A stretch of DNA of 64,000 nt. Origin: Acidovorax delafieldii. Its GTDB lineage: Bacteria; Pseudomonadota; Gammaproteobacteria; Burkholderiales; Burkholderiaceae_C. Positions 1-10,353 of the stretch are shown here, in pieces. The stretch covers positions 186,001-250,000 of the forward strand of contig NZ_VJWE01000011.1 in assembly GCF_007993815.1 (NCBI RefSeq), written 5' to 3'. Position 1 is the stretch's first letter. Each line of letters opens with the position of its first letter. The position numbers and the translations under genes were made by a program. The notes beneath the pieces are model-generated. The model was not told where the DNA came from. It made no database searches and saw nothing but the letters and a program-made list of their open reading frames with translations.

Positions 1-796
1 AGAAATTGATTTCATTGATGCCCATGTTTTTGAGGGCAGCTAGAATTTCCAACTTGTAACAGGAAGAATCACTAAGGCTATCAATATTGATCATCAGATC
101 CGCATGAACCATTCCCTCCCGAAGAGCCAAGCACCAAAGAAGGTAAAAAATGAGATAGCTTTTCTCACTAGTGAGTGCAATATTTTCATAAAATGAAAAC
201 AAATTGCTCAAACTCCTTTCCGAGCACGAAGGAATATCAAGCTCTGCCCAGATATTCTTCACAAGCGGAGGTGCTTGAGGAGAACTAACGATTATTAGAT
301 TTACAACATCAAAATATGACGTGACCTTATATGACCACCACTGATCCCATGGATTGCGCCATAAATATACGTGACTTCCTTCGAGATGCCTTTTAATAAA
401 CTCGATACGACCCGATGTGCGGCACTCTTGGAACACAGGTCGGCCTTTAGCGCCTCGTGCCAGGGTTCTCCAGTACTCAATTTCCGCTTCACTTTCTGGG
501 TCGTAAAAATATTCTTCGTAGATTATTTTTTCGTTAATCGCTTTTTCCCACACAGGCCAAACATCGATTAATTCATCAAAATAAGACTTCTCCAGTTTTG
601 GATGACGGAGCAGCTGCGTCTTAGAATCGAGATCATCAAATCTAAGACTAGATGGATCCGCCCTGTAGTAATAAGCAGCCTCGTGAAGAGGTTCCTGATA
701 ACACCAATAGCCCCCGCAACTACGACGAAATACATTGAATATATATGTACTTCCCGCACGAAAGATAGAATGAACGAAGATCGGCGAATTTTGCAT
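1..796 (-). CDS. sulfotransferase family protein, partial (3' end beyond left edge)
   Basis: An open frame of 265 codons starts at ATG 796 and reads without a stop to the left edge. Residues 12-18 (FRAGSTY) look like the 5'-phosphosulfate loop of PAPS-dependent sulfotransferases, and residues 147-155 (RNPWDQWWS) fit their 3'-phosphate motif (RNPxDxxxS). By family it would transfer sulfate from PAPS to an acceptor; because it lies 4 bp behind wzt, I infer a surface polysaccharide acceptor. A P-loop protein of another role is possible. The base composition is much AT-richer than the rest of the window, which suggests transfer with the polysaccharide block. Confidence 0.72.
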   Translation of the reverse strand, partial: MQNSPIFVHSIFRAGSTYIFNVFRRSCGGYWCYQEPLHEAAYYYRADPSSLRFDDLDSKTQLLRHPKLEKSYFDELIDVWPVWEKAINEKIIYEEYFYDPESEAEIEYWRTLARGAKGRPVFQECRTSGRIEFIKRHLEGSHVYLWRNPWDQWWSYKVTSYFDVVNLIIVSSPQAPPLVKNIWAELDIPSCSERSLSNLFSFYENIALTSEKSYLIFYLLWCLALREGMVHADLMINIDSLSDSSCYKLEILAALKNMGINEINF

Positions 797-800
797 AGAT

Positions 801-2087
801 TTAATTTCGCAGAATGACTTCACTGCTCACATCTAGTTGAGCTTTCATATCCATCAACCCAGCAACAACGGTTAGCCCCTCTCCAGCAGTGACACGTAGC
901 AGTGCCGAATCAACTCTTCGGCTCAAAAACTCAGCACCATGCTCCCCCTCTATTCTCACACCACAGTTTAGATAATAAATGCCCGGGGCCAATTGATTTT
1001 TCAAAGAAAAGCAAACCTGAACAACATCGCCAGATTTATAATCTGTATCAGACAATTCGTCCAAAGTTGAATCAGTCCCGTACAGCGCCACACCTTCACG
1101 GGTTTTTAGCATCATGGCAAAAATAGGATTTTTGACATCTTCAATAAATCGGACGCGATAGCACCATTGAAAAGGAATACCAGACTCAACAACATTAATT
1201 CGACAGCCATCAGTGTCAGCCAACCAGCAAGCTTCTATATCAGCTTGACCGTTGCCATAGATTATTTCGCAACTCACGGCAAGGGACTGATCGAAGTGAG
1301 AAGCTTCTATCGCTGATTTTAAATTAATTTGAAATTCCCGCTTATTTTCCCCACCTACTTTTCGATCACCAAATAAGTACCGCTCATATTCATCACAAAC
1401 TTGTTTGGACGCACCCGATATGACCAGAGTACCTTGGTTTATAAATAATGCCCGGTTACATATTTTTTTTATCGCGTCGATATCGTGACTCACAAAGAGT
1501 AATGTAGTACCTGCCGCGCGAAACGCTTCAATACGTTGAAAGCATTTACGCTGAAATGAAGCGTCACCCACCGACAGCGCCTCATCAACAATGAGCACAT
1601 CTGGGCGGATTGCCGTGGCCACCGCGAAAGCCAGTCGAACTTGCATACCACTTGAGTACACGCGCACAGGTTGATCAATGTACTTCCCAATATCTGCAAA
1701 TTTCTCGATTTCGGGTGTAACTAGCGATATTTCTTCAGCTGTATGGCCGAGCAACTGCCCCGCCATGAATATATTTTGTCGACCTGTGAAATCCGAATGG
1801 AATCCCATTCCCAATTCAAGCAAAGCAGCAACCTTCCCATTTACATGGACCCCCCCCTCCGTCGATTGAGTAGTACCGGCAATAATTTTTAGCAGTGTGC
1901 TTTTACCAGCACCATTTTCCCCCACAATACCAACTGCTTCTCCAGGCTGTAAGCTGAAAGAAATACCACGCAATACCCAAGTTTTTTCGTGACGAGTTTT
2001 ACCAGTTACCCATTCAACGATTCGTGACCATTTACTTGGATAACGCTTATAAGCTTTACCGACATTTGAAACTACGAGGTTACCCAT
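801..2087 (-). CDS. wzt: polysaccharide/O-antigen ABC transporter ATP-binding protein
   Basis: This 428-residue ATPase powers export of a lipid-linked polysaccharide through Wzm. The nucleotide-binding domain fills about residues 1-250: Walker A GENGAGKST at 56-64, signature YSSGMQVRLAF and Walker B VLIVDEAL. The extra C-terminal region of about 170 residues matches the position of the Wzt carbohydrate-binding domain that recognises the chain terminus before export. Its ATG overlaps the stop of wzm by one base (TAATG), so the two are translationally coupled. KpsT/TagH-type naming is an alternative, but the long C-terminal extension favours Wzt. Confidence 0.9.
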   Translation of the reverse strand: MGNLVVSNVGKAYKRYPSKWSRIVEWVTGKTRHEKTWVLRGISFSLQPGEAVGIVGENGAGKSTLLKIIAGTTQSTEGGVHVNGKVAALLELGMGFHSDFTGRQNIFMAGQLLGHTAEEISLVTPEIEKFADIGKYIDQPVRVYSSGMQVRLAFAVATAIRPDVLIVDEALSVGDASFQRKCFQRIEAFRAAGTTLLFVSHDIDAIKKICNRALFINQGTLVISGASKQVCDEYERYLFGDRKVGGENKREFQINLKSAIEASHFDQSLAVSCEIIYGNGQADIEACWLADTDGCRINVVESGIPFQWCYRVRFIEDVKNPIFAMMLKTREGVALYGTDSTLDELSDTDYKSGDVVQVCFSLKNQLAPGIYYLNCGVRIEGEHGAEFLSRRVDSALLRVTAGEGLTVVAGLMDMKAQLDVSSEVILRN

Positions 2088-2890
2088 TACAATTCGTCCA
2101 CCAACTCACCCACATGTGAAAGAAAGAACCGACCCCCTAATAATAAAAATAACATCGAGAGCAAAGCAAGTGGTATCAGACTAGCAAAGTCTGGCATGCG
2201 CTGGTTCAGAAACAAGGTTTGATAGGAAACCATCAAGGGCTGCATTGGGTTGAATCGCAGCACTGCTCGCGCAGCAGTTGGCAAAGAGTCGAACACATAA
2301 ACAATTGGTGTGAGCCAGAACCAGAACTGCACCACAATGCCCATTAACTGCCCAATGTCCCTGAAAAAGACGTTGAGTGTTCCCAAAAAGATACCAAGGC
2401 CCAGAGTAAAAAGCACCTGCAATGCCAGCAAAGGCATAACAGCTAGAAGCGCCCATCCTGGCCAATGACCAATCAAGGCTAAAAAGGCGAGGTACAAGGC
2501 AAACACAATCCCAAAGTTGACCAACGCAGAGACTGCAACAATGGCTGGCAGGCAGATGCGTGGAAAGTTAGATTTTTTGATCAGATTGCCATGTTCTAGG
2601 AACACGCCGTTCAGACGTCCGAGCATTTCTGAAAACAAGCCCCAGGTCAGGACCCCTGCACACAGGTAGATGCTGAATGCAAACGGCGTTTGCTCGTGAC
2701 CCGCAAGACTGGGGCGCATGAGTTGGCCGAACACCACGGTGTAAATAATGATCATGGCCAGCGGGTTGGCCACTGACCAGAACGCACCCAGCAAAGATTC
2801 GCGGTATTTCCCGTGAAACTCCCGCATGACACTGCTCCAGACAAAGCCGCGGTAGCCCCAAAGGGCTTTAAGCATAGGTAAGCCAGGCAT
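2087..2890 (-). CDS. wzm: polysaccharide ABC transporter permease
   Basis: This 267-residue ABC-2 type membrane protein forms the export channel with Wzt. Several hydrophobic spans are visible, and the N-terminal stretch with VMREFHGKYRESLLGAFW is typical of Wzm/KpsM/TagG permeases. I chose ATG 2890 because it follows the manC stop by 4 bp and has AAGAAGG eight bases upstream. The longer frame to 2941 would overlap manC by 47 bp and adds an unconvincing polar tail. It is the middle gene of a minus-strand operon running DUF2304-manC-wzm-wzt-sulfotransferase. Confidence 0.9.
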   Translation of the reverse strand: MPGLPMLKALWGYRGFVWSSVMREFHGKYRESLLGAFWSVANPLAMIIIYTVVFGQLMRPSLAGHEQTPFAFSIYLCAGVLTWGLFSEMLGRLNGVFLEHGNLIKKSNFPRICLPAIVAVSALVNFGIVFALYLAFLALIGHWPGWALLAVMPLLALQVLFTLGLGIFLGTLNVFFRDIGQLMGIVVQFWFWLTPIVYVFDSLPTAARAVLRFNPMQPLMVSYQTLFLNQRMPDFASLIPLALLSMLFLLLGGRFFLSHVGELVDEL

Positions 2891-2894
2891 AGAG

Positions 2895-4382
2895 TCAGCC
2901 TTCTTTCGGAGCAGGCACTGCCCGACCGTACGTGTCTTCAAACCGGACTATGTCATCCTCATTCAGATAACTTCCCGATTGCACCTCAATAATTTCTAGA
3001 GGTACTTTCCCAGGGTTGGTCAGCCGGTGCACGTGGCCCAACGGGATAAAGGTGGATTCGTTTTCACCCAGTAAAAAGACCTTTTCACCGTTGGTCACCT
3101 GGGCTGTGCCCTTGACCACAATCCAGTGTTCGGCCCGATGATGGTGCATTTGCAGGCTCAGGCTGGCGCCGGGGTTGACCACAATGCGCTTAACCTGAAA
3201 GCGCTCGCCACTATCGATGCTGTCGTACCAGCCCCAGGGGCGGTGGATCTTTCGGTGCGTCTGGGTCAAGGTGTGCCCTGCTTCGCGCAGCTTGCCCACG
3301 ATCAGTTTGACGTCCTGGGTTTGGCGTTTGTCTGCTACCAGGATGGCGTCTGCGGTTTCTACCACCACGATGTTGTCCAGCCCCACGCCAGCCACCAGAC
3401 GGCTGCTGGACAGTAGCAGTGAGTTGGAGCAGCCGTGCTGAATGATGTCACCCACGCGCGCGTTGCCATGCGCGTCTTGCTCCCGCACCTGCCACAGGGC
3501 ATCCCACGCGCCCAGGTCCGACCAGCCGGCCTGCAGCGGCACCACGCACGCCTGTATGCCCAGCTCGGGCCGGGTTGGCAGGCGCTCCATCACGGCGTAG
3601 TCAATGGAGTCGGCAGGGCATGCGTTGAAGGTTTCGGTGGCAGGACGGACAAAGTCCATATCCTTTTGTGCTCCTGCCATGGCGGCTGAGCAGGCGGCAA
3701 AGATATCGGGGCGGCAGCTTTGAATGGCCTTGAGCCATACGCTGGTGCGCACCATGAACAAGCCGCTGTTCCACAAGTAGTTGCCAGCGTCCAGGTAGCT
3801 TTGGGCACGTGTTGCGTCCGGTTTTTCGGCAAAGCTGGCGATGTGGTGGGCCTCCCCCCCCGGCACTGATTCGCCACACTGGATGTAGCCATACCCTGTC
3901 TCTGGCTTGTCGGCCACGATGCCAAAGGTCACCATGGCGCCGCCGTTAGCAATGGCAAACGCTTGCTCGATGGCATGGTGAAACGCGGGTAGGTGGGCTA
4001 TCACATGGTCAGCGGGCATGGCCAGCAGTACCGGGTCGCCGCCTTCTTCCTCTGACTGCGCTTGCAAGGCCGCAAGGGTCAGCGCGGGTGCTGTATTGCG
4101 GCCCGCAGGCTCCAGCACGATGCGCGCGCCGTGTATGCCTGCCTCCATCAGCTGGCTGGCAGCCAAAAAGCGGTGCTCTGCATTGCAGACCAGGATAGGC
4201 GCCTTCGCCACAGGGATTTGATTCAGCCCTTGCAAGCGCAGTGCCGTGTCTTGGAGCATGGTGCGCGCACCGGCCAGGGCCAAAAACTGCTTGGGGTAGG
4301 TTTCGCGCGACAGCGGCCACAGGCGCGTGCCAGAGCCACCGCACAGAACCACAGGCAACAACAAATTCAAGGATACATTCAT
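2895..4382 (-). CDS. manC: mannose-1-phosphate guanylyltransferase / mannose-6-phosphate isomerase
   Basis: The 495-residue bifunctional enzyme makes GDP-mannose from mannose-1-phosphate and GTP and interconverts fructose-6-P and mannose-6-P, supplying mannose, fucose or rhamnose precursors for surface glycans. The N-terminal nucleotidyltransferase shows GGSGTRLWPLSRETYPKQ. The C-terminal cupin, from about residue 370, shows HRPWGWYDSID, GASLSLQMHHHRAEHW and a GHVHRLTNPG segment typical of type II phosphomannose isomerase. ATG 4382 is chosen because it sits 4 bp after the upstream stop and directly precedes the conserved start; the longer frame has no counterpart in the family. Confidence 0.93.
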   Translation of the reverse strand: MNVSLNLLLPVVLCGGSGTRLWPLSRETYPKQFLALAGARTMLQDTALRLQGLNQIPVAKAPILVCNAEHRFLAASQLMEAGIHGARIVLEPAGRNTAPALTLAALQAQSEEEGGDPVLLAMPADHVIAHLPAFHHAIEQAFAIANGGAMVTFGIVADKPETGYGYIQCGESVPGGEAHHIASFAEKPDATRAQSYLDAGNYLWNSGLFMVRTSVWLKAIQSCRPDIFAACSAAMAGAQKDMDFVRPATETFNACPADSIDYAVMERLPTRPELGIQACVVPLQAGWSDLGAWDALWQVREQDAHGNARVGDIIQHGCSNSLLLSSSRLVAGVGLDNIVVVETADAILVADKRQTQDVKLIVGKLREAGHTLTQTHRKIHRPWGWYDSIDSGERFQVKRIVVNPGASLSLQMHHHRAEHWIVVKGTAQVTNGEKVFLLGENESTFIPLGHVHRLTNPGKVPLEIIEVQSGSYLNEDDIVRFEDTYGRAVPAPKEG

Positions 4383-4386
4383 AAAA

Positions 4387-4758
4387 CTAGAGCAGGTCTT
4401 GATCTTGGGGGCGCTCAGCGGACTTATGCGCAAGATCGGCCTCCAACAAGGCCAAGCGCTGGTTCAACCGGCGAACATCGCGCTCAATACGGGTATTGAC
4501 CATGTCGCTGTGCAGGGCCTTGATTAGCAAGACCATGCACACCATTAGCAGCAGCAGCGTGGGTGGGTAGGTCACACCCAGCCGCAGGGCCAGCCAGTCG
4601 ATCAACCCGGGTGAAGCACCTAGCACGGCCGCCACCCCGGCCACCATCACCCAGAACAGGCCATGCATGACATAAAGATGATCTCTACGGATCAAGTACA
4701 AAATCAGCGCGGCAAGGCCAATGCCCATCAGCGCGGTTGTGAATTGCAAGGACGCCAT
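4387..4758 (-). CDS. DUF2304-family small membrane protein
   Basis: This 123-residue protein has three hydrophobic helices (from about residues 2, 30 and 60) followed by a charged coiled-coil tail (RLNQRLALLEADLAHK). The pattern, including an IRRDHLYVMHGLFW loop and a PGLIDWLALRLG segment, fits DUF2304. Members often sit beside polyprenyl-phosphate glycosyltransferases in glycan clusters; the exact role is unknown. ATG 4758 is supported by AGGA five to seven bases upstream; the frame upstream of it is unlikely to be coding. It is the first gene of the polysaccharide operon. Confidence 0.7.
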   Translation of the reverse strand: MASLQFTTALMGIGLAALILYLIRRDHLYVMHGLFWVMVAGVAAVLGASPGLIDWLALRLGVTYPPTLLLLMVCMVLLIKALHSDMVNTRIERDVRRLNQRLALLEADLAHKSAERPQDQDLL

Positions 4759-4993
4759 CAGATTCCTGAATCGGTAAAGCTCCGCGCGCTCGAGGTCAAG
4801 CCTGTGAGTTGGGAGCAAGAAAGAGACGGTTGGACCACTGCAACCCAGAGAGTTGCACATGCGTGCGTTACGCAAATGCCCACCATCGCCACATCCGAAA
4901 GATTGTAGGTGCAGGGTAGTTACAAAGCGCCGCAAAGACCTCGCGCCGACCTGCCAACAAGTAAGCAAATATCTCAGACATACCAGTGATGCT
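4759..4993. other. intergenic region between the polysaccharide operon and groES
   Basis: The gap between DUF2304 (starts 4758, minus) and groES (5139, plus) is 380 bp. Its groES-proximal part holds the promoter and CIRCE described separately. The rest must carry the minus-strand promoter of the polysaccharide operon, but I cannot pick out boxes with confidence. No convincing reading frame or RNA gene was seen. Confidence 0.5.
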
Positions 4994-5022
4994 CTTGAAA
5001 TGAAGCGGAATGCCCGTATCAT
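4994..5022 (+). promoter_or_regulatory. groESL promoter, overlapping sigma70-type and heat-shock-type boxes
   Basis: TTGAAA at 4995-5000 and TATCAT at 5017-5022 are 16 bp apart and fit a housekeeping promoter. The same stretch also reads CTTGAAA (4994-5000), 12 bp, then CCCGTAT (5013-5019), which resembles a sigma32 promoter. The -10 box abuts the CIRCE element, so bound HrcA would block it. No start site was measured. Confidence 0.6.
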
Positions 5023-5048
5023 TAGCACTCACTGCAGACGAGTGCTAA
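5022..5048 (+). promoter_or_regulatory. CIRCE operator (HrcA binding site)
   Basis: The sequence TTAGCACTC, nine spacer bases, then GAGTGCTAA is a perfect match to the CIRCE consensus recognised by the heat-shock repressor HrcA. It lies 91 bp before the groES start and touches the -10 box. GroEL is known in other bacteria to help HrcA fold, giving feedback; hrcA itself is not in this window. Confidence 0.95.
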
Positions 5049-5138
5049 CACCGCACTCCCTGCTGGCAGTTTGGTAGCCCCGGATGGCCGGGGCTGATTG
5101 AGTCCCTCAGCTTTTTTACTGAAAACAGGAGCATTGCA

Positions 5139-5429
5139 ATGAACCTTCGCCCTCTGCACGATCGCGTGATCGTCAAGCGTATTGAAAGCGAAACCACGAC
5201 CGCTTCCGGCATCGTGATCCCTGACAACGCCGCTGAAAAGCCCGATCAAGGTGAAGTGTTGGCCGTTGGCCCCGGCAAGCGCAACGACAAGGGCGAAGTG
5301 CTCGCCCTGAACGTGAAGGTCGGTGACCGCGTTCTGTTCGGCAAGTACTCGGGCCAGACCGTCAAGGTCAAGGGCGACGAGCTGCTGGTCATGAAGGAAG
5401 ACGACCTGTTTGCAGTGGTTGAGAAGTAA
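5139..5429 (+). CDS. groES: co-chaperonin GroES
   Basis: The 96-residue protein forms the heptameric lid of the GroEL folding chamber in the cytoplasm. It starts [14 protein letters not shown] and has the mobile loop region with [13 protein letters not shown], both hallmarks of GroES, and its length is normal. AGGAGC lies six bases before the ATG. It is followed at 98 bp by groEL, and the pair share the CIRCE-controlled promoter. Confidence 0.98.
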   Translation: MNLRPLHDRVIVKRIESETTTASGIVIPDNAAEKPDQGEVLAVGPGKRNDKGEVLALNVKVGDRVLFGKYSGQTVKVKGDELLVMKEDDLFAVVEK

Positions 5430-5463
5430 TTTCTCTTCCCTCTGAATCACTCATCTTTTCATA

Positions 5464-7180
<1,717 letters not shown>

Positions 7181-7231
7181 TTGCCTGGCCCCTGCGCAGC
7201 GGCTCCGTGCTGACTGCGCAGCCCACTACAC

Positions 7232-7272
7232 AAAAGCCCGCAGGCCTTACGGTCTGCGGGCTTTTGTTTTTT
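7232..7272 (+). terminator. rho-independent terminator of groESL
   Basis: AAAAGCCCGCAG (7232-7243) pairs perfectly with CTGCGGGCTTTT (7254-7265) around a short loop that can pair further, followed by a T-rich run. It is an intrinsic terminator for groEL. Confidence 0.93.
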
Positions 7273-7309
7273 CTATGGGGCCAATTCGGGACACTGGCCT
7301 GCCATGGGT

Positions 7310-7609
7310 TTACTCCCCGCTGGGTTGCACCCACCAGTAAATCAGCACCAGGGTGCCGATACCGGTGAGGGACAGCAGCTGCCACCAGCCGGAGCGGCCA
7401 ATATCGTGCAAGCGGCGAGCCCCCACGGCCAGCGCGGGCAACAGCAGGGCCAGCGCGGCAATGCCATACAGCACCTGGCTGATCATGGTGGCAATCACCA
7501 GCACCCCGAACTGAAACAACGCAAACCACCAGAACTCGGAGCGTGGCGCACGGCCCGAAAACCCTGCGTACTGCGCGAAGCAGCTTTTGACAGCCGAAAC
7601 AAAATCCAT
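7310..7609 (-). CDS. DUF805-family membrane protein
   Basis: The 99-residue inner-membrane protein shows the DUF805 pattern: SGRAPRSEFWWFALFQ near the N-terminus, hydrophobic helices, then LAVGARRLHDIGRSGWWQL and a final helix. It is somewhat shorter than usual for the family, with a compact middle. Function is unknown. ATG 7609 has GAGAGGG upstream; the much longer open frame to 7999 runs antisense through eda and is not credible. It is convergent with groEL. Confidence 0.82.
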   Translation of the reverse strand: MDFVSAVKSCFAQYAGFSGRAPRSEFWWFALFQFGVLVIATMISQVLYGIAALALLLPALAVGARRLHDIGRSGWWQLLSLTGIGTLVLIYWWVQPSGE

Positions 7610-7768
7610 AGCGAATTCCCTCTCTTGAACAATCATTGCTCGGTCACGGGGTATCCCCGCGTGGCCATGATAGAGGGGCGCTGCGACAAGTCCAGCCAAC
7701 TCGGCGCGCGCAGCGGAGACACCGTACCGCTGGCGCCACGGTGTCAGCGCCTCCTTTGCTCTCATTTT

Positions 7769-7817
7769 GATAGCTTTTGGTGCATATTGCACTAGCGCAC
7801 CAGGCGCTTTTGGCTGC
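7769..7817. repeat. short palindromic intergenic repeat, copy 2
   Basis: The stretch TGATAGCTTTTGGTGCATAT followed by GCACTAGCGCACCAGGCGCT carries the same GATAGCTTTT and AGCGC words as the other copies. It lies in the 230 bp gap between the DUF805 gene and the end of eda. Confidence 0.5.
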
Positions 7818-7838
7818 AAACCCAGCGCCCAGAGCCCC

Positions 7839-8495
7839 TCAAGCCGCCTTGCGCAATGCCTGGGTGTCGCGCGCCAGCTGGGTGATGCGCGCCCAGTCGC
7901 CCGCGCGCACCGCATCGGTGGGCGTAAGCCATGAGCCGCCCACGCAGCGCACATTGGGCAGTGCCAGGTAGTTGGAGGCAGTGGCGTTGGTGATGCCACC
8001 CGTGGGGCAAAAGCTCACCTGGCCAAACGGACTGGCCCAGGACTTGAGCAGCGGGATGCCGCCCACGGCCTCGGCCGGGAAGAGCTTGAGGAACGAGAAC
8101 CCATCGGCCAGCGCCGCCATGATCTCGCTGGATGTGGCCACACCGGGCAGCAGCGGCAGGTTCAGGCCCTTGCAGGCGCTGCCCACGGCCGAGGTGTAGC
8201 CGGGGCTCACGGCAAACCGCGCACCGGCTTCGCTCGCGCGGCGCGCGTCATCGGCGTTGAGCACCGTGCCCACGCCCACCACGGCCTCGGGCAGGTTGCG
8301 GGCGATGGTTTCGATGGCGGGCAGACCGGCAGCGGTGCGCAGCGTCACCTCCAGCACCTTCACGCCACCGGCCAGCAGGGCCTCGGCCAGGGGCAGCGCG
8401 TCTTCCACGCGGTCAATCACGATGACAGGGATGACCGGGCCATGGCTGGCGATGTCGAGGGGATTCATGGGGGCGGAAGCAGGGGTTACAGCCAT
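7839..8495 (-). CDS. eda: 2-dehydro-3-deoxy-6-phosphogluconate aldolase (KDPG aldolase)
   Basis: The 218-residue class I aldolase splits KDPG into pyruvate and glyceraldehyde-3-phosphate, the last step of the Entner-Doudoroff pathway. The Schiff-base lysine is K137 in [12 protein letters not shown] and the catalytic glutamate E49 in LEVTLRT; GVGTVL and the phosphate-binding TGGI are also present. ATG 8495 has a strong AAGGAG seven bases upstream and overlaps the edd end by 10 bp, so the pair is translationally coupled. A second ATG at 8468 has no good ribosome site. Confidence 0.96.
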   Translation of the reverse strand: MAVTPASAPMNPLDIASHGPVIPVIVIDRVEDALPLAEALLAGGVKVLEVTLRTAAGLPAIETIARNLPEAVVGVGTVLNADDARRASEAGARFAVSPGYTSAVGSACKGLNLPLLPGVATSSEIMAALADGFSFLKLFPAEAVGGIPLLKSWASPFGQVSFCPTGGITNATASNYLALPNVRCVGGSWLTPTDAVRAGDWARITQLARDTQALRKAA

Positions 8496-10255
8496 GTACA
8501 GGCTCCTTGTTCGGCACCGCCTGCGTGGCGGCGAAAGTTGGTGAAGAGTTCGCGGCCGAAGCCGATGGGTGATGGGGCGCTGCAGGGCTCCGGGGCGCGT
8601 GCGGCCCACTCGGCGTCGTCCACCAGCACATCGAGCGTGCCAGCCACCGCATCCACCCGCACGATGTCGCCATCACGCACCTTGGCCAGCGGGCCACCGG
8701 CCAGGGCCTCGGGCGTGACGTGGATCGCGGCCGGTACGCGGCCGGAGGCGCCGCTCATGCGGCCGTCGGTGACCAGCGCCACCTGGAAGCCCTGGTTCTG
8801 CAGCACTGCCAGCGGGGGCGTGAGCTTGTGCAGCTCTGGCATGCCGTTGGCCTGCGGGCCCTGAAAGCGCACCACGGCCACCATGTCCTGGTTCACCTCG
8901 CCAGCGCTGAAGGCTGCGAGCAGGGCTTCTTGCGAGTCAAAAACTCGCGCTGGGGCTTGGACGATGTGGCGGTCTTCGGGCACGGCCGACACCTTGATCA
9001 CCGCGCGGCCCAGGCGGCCTTGCAGCAGGCGCAACCCGCCGGTGGGTGAGAAGGGTTCGCTCACAGGCCGCAGCACCGAGGTGTCGCCCGACACGGCGGG
9101 TGCACTCTTGCCGCCATCGGCAATGCCGCCCGCGTTCACGCTCATCACGTCAGGGTGCATCAAGCCACCCGCCAGCAGCTCGCGCAGGATCCAGGGCGGG
9201 CCGCCCGCCGCCTGGAACTGGTTCACATCGGCGTCGCCATTGGGGTACACGCGGGCCAGCAGGGGCACCACCGACGAGAGTTCGTCAAAGTCCGTCCAGT
9301 CGATCAGGATGCCCGCGCTGCGCGCAATCGCCACCCAGTGGATCAGGTGGTTGGTGGAGCCGCCCGTGGCCAGCAGGGCCACCATGGCGTTGACGATGCA
9401 GCGCTCGTCCACCAGCTTGCCGATGGGGGTGAAGCGGTTGCCCCGCTTGCCGATGTCGAGCACCGTGCGCAGCGCCTGGCGCGTGAAGGCCTCGCGCGCC
9501 TCGCTGCCGGGCGACTCGAACGCCGCGCCGGGCACATGCAGGCCCATGGCTTCGAGCAGCATCTGGTTGCTGTTGGCCGTGCCGTAGAACGTGCAGGTGC
9601 CAGGGCTGTGGTACGCGGCCGATTCGGCCTTGAGCAGTTCGTCACGGCCCACCAGGCCTTGTGCGTACTGCTCGCGCACCTTGGATTTTTCCTTGTTCGA
9701 CAGGCCTGTGCCCATGGGGCCTGCGGGCACAAACACGCAGGGCAGATGCCCGTAGTGCAGCGCGCCGATCAGCAGGCCGGGCACGATCTTGTCGCAAACG
9801 CCCAGCAGCAGTGCACCATCGAACACATCGTGGGACAGCGCTACCGCAGTGGCCATGGCAATAGCATCGCGGGAGAACAGCGACAGCTCCATGCCGGGCG
9901 TACCCTGCGTCACACCATCGCACATGGCGGGCACGCCACCGGCCACTTGCACCGTGGCACCGAGCTGGGCGGCCTCATCACGCAGGATAGCGGGGTAGCT
10001 CTGGTACGGCTGGTGCGCCGAGAGCATGTCGTTGTAGGCCGTGACGATGCCGATGTTGGGCGCCTTCTCGACCGTGACCTTGAACTTGTCCGATCCCGGC
10101 AATGCCGCGTAGGCGTGGGCCAGGTTCGCGCAGCCCATGCGGTCTTGTGCGGGCTTGCGGGCAATCATGGCGTCAACGCCGGCAAGGTAGGCGCCGCGGG
10201 TGTCTGCGCTGCGCTGGACAATGCGCTCGGTCACGCGCGCTACAACTGGATGCAT
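8486..10255 (-). CDS. edd: 6-phosphogluconate dehydratase
   Basis: The 589-residue enzyme dehydrates 6-phosphogluconate to KDPG. It belongs to the IlvD/Edd iron-sulfur dehydratases; likely cluster cysteines lie in [22 protein letters not shown] and [16 protein letters not shown] 10255 is chosen because GGAGA lies about six bases upstream; 10267 is the alternative. It is read toward eda and divergent from the SMP-30 lactonase gene. A HexR-like palindrome lies 69 bp upstream. Confidence 0.95.
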   Translation of the reverse strand: MHPVVARVTERIVQRSADTRGAYLAGVDAMIARKPAQDRMGCANLAHAYAALPGSDKFKVTVEKAPNIGIVTAYNDMLSAHQPYQSYPAILRDEAAQLGATVQVAGGVPAMCDGVTQGTPGMELSLFSRDAIAMATAVALSHDVFDGALLLGVCDKIVPGLLIGALHYGHLPCVFVPAGPMGTGLSNKEKSKVREQYAQGLVGRDELLKAESAAYHSPGTCTFYGTANSNQMLLEAMGLHVPGAAFESPGSEAREAFTRQALRTVLDIGKRGNRFTPIGKLVDERCIVNAMVALLATGGSTNHLIHWVAIARSAGILIDWTDFDELSSVVPLLARVYPNGDADVNQFQAAGGPPWILRELLAGGLMHPDVMSVNAGGIADGGKSAPAVSGDTSVLRPVSEPFSPTGGLRLLQGRLGRAVIKVSAVPEDRHIVQAPARVFDSQEALLAAFSAGEVNQDMVAVVRFQGPQANGMPELHKLTPPLAVLQNQGFQVALVTDGRMSGASGRVPAAIHVTPEALAGGPLAKVRDGDIVRVDAVAGTLDVLVDDAEWAARAPEPCSAPSPIGFGRELFTNFRRHAGGAEQGACTWL

Positions 10256-10323
10256 GGAAGTCTCCATCGGTGGGTGGCAGGACCCCGTGCATTGCGCCAG
10301 GGTCGTTATCTGAGGCCCTAGAA

Positions 10324-10338
10324 TGTAACTCGATAACC
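10324..10338 (+). promoter_or_regulatory. candidate HexR-like operator (edd / SMP-30)
   Basis: TGTAACTCGATAACC fits TGTAAY-N3-ATTACA with two mismatches in the right half. It lies between the divergent edd and SMP-30 genes, 15 bp before the latter's start. It resembles the two sites between pgi and zwf. Confidence 0.45.
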
Positions 10339-10353
10339 ACCCCAATTCAACCC

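Noticed and set aside
301-759. Two short minus-strand frames within 301-759
   Set aside because: They are out of register with the continuous sulfotransferase frame 1-796, which has conserved motifs.
9155-10321. A 388-codon plus-strand frame opposite edd
   Set aside because: It is antisense to a clearly recognised gene and has no domain features.
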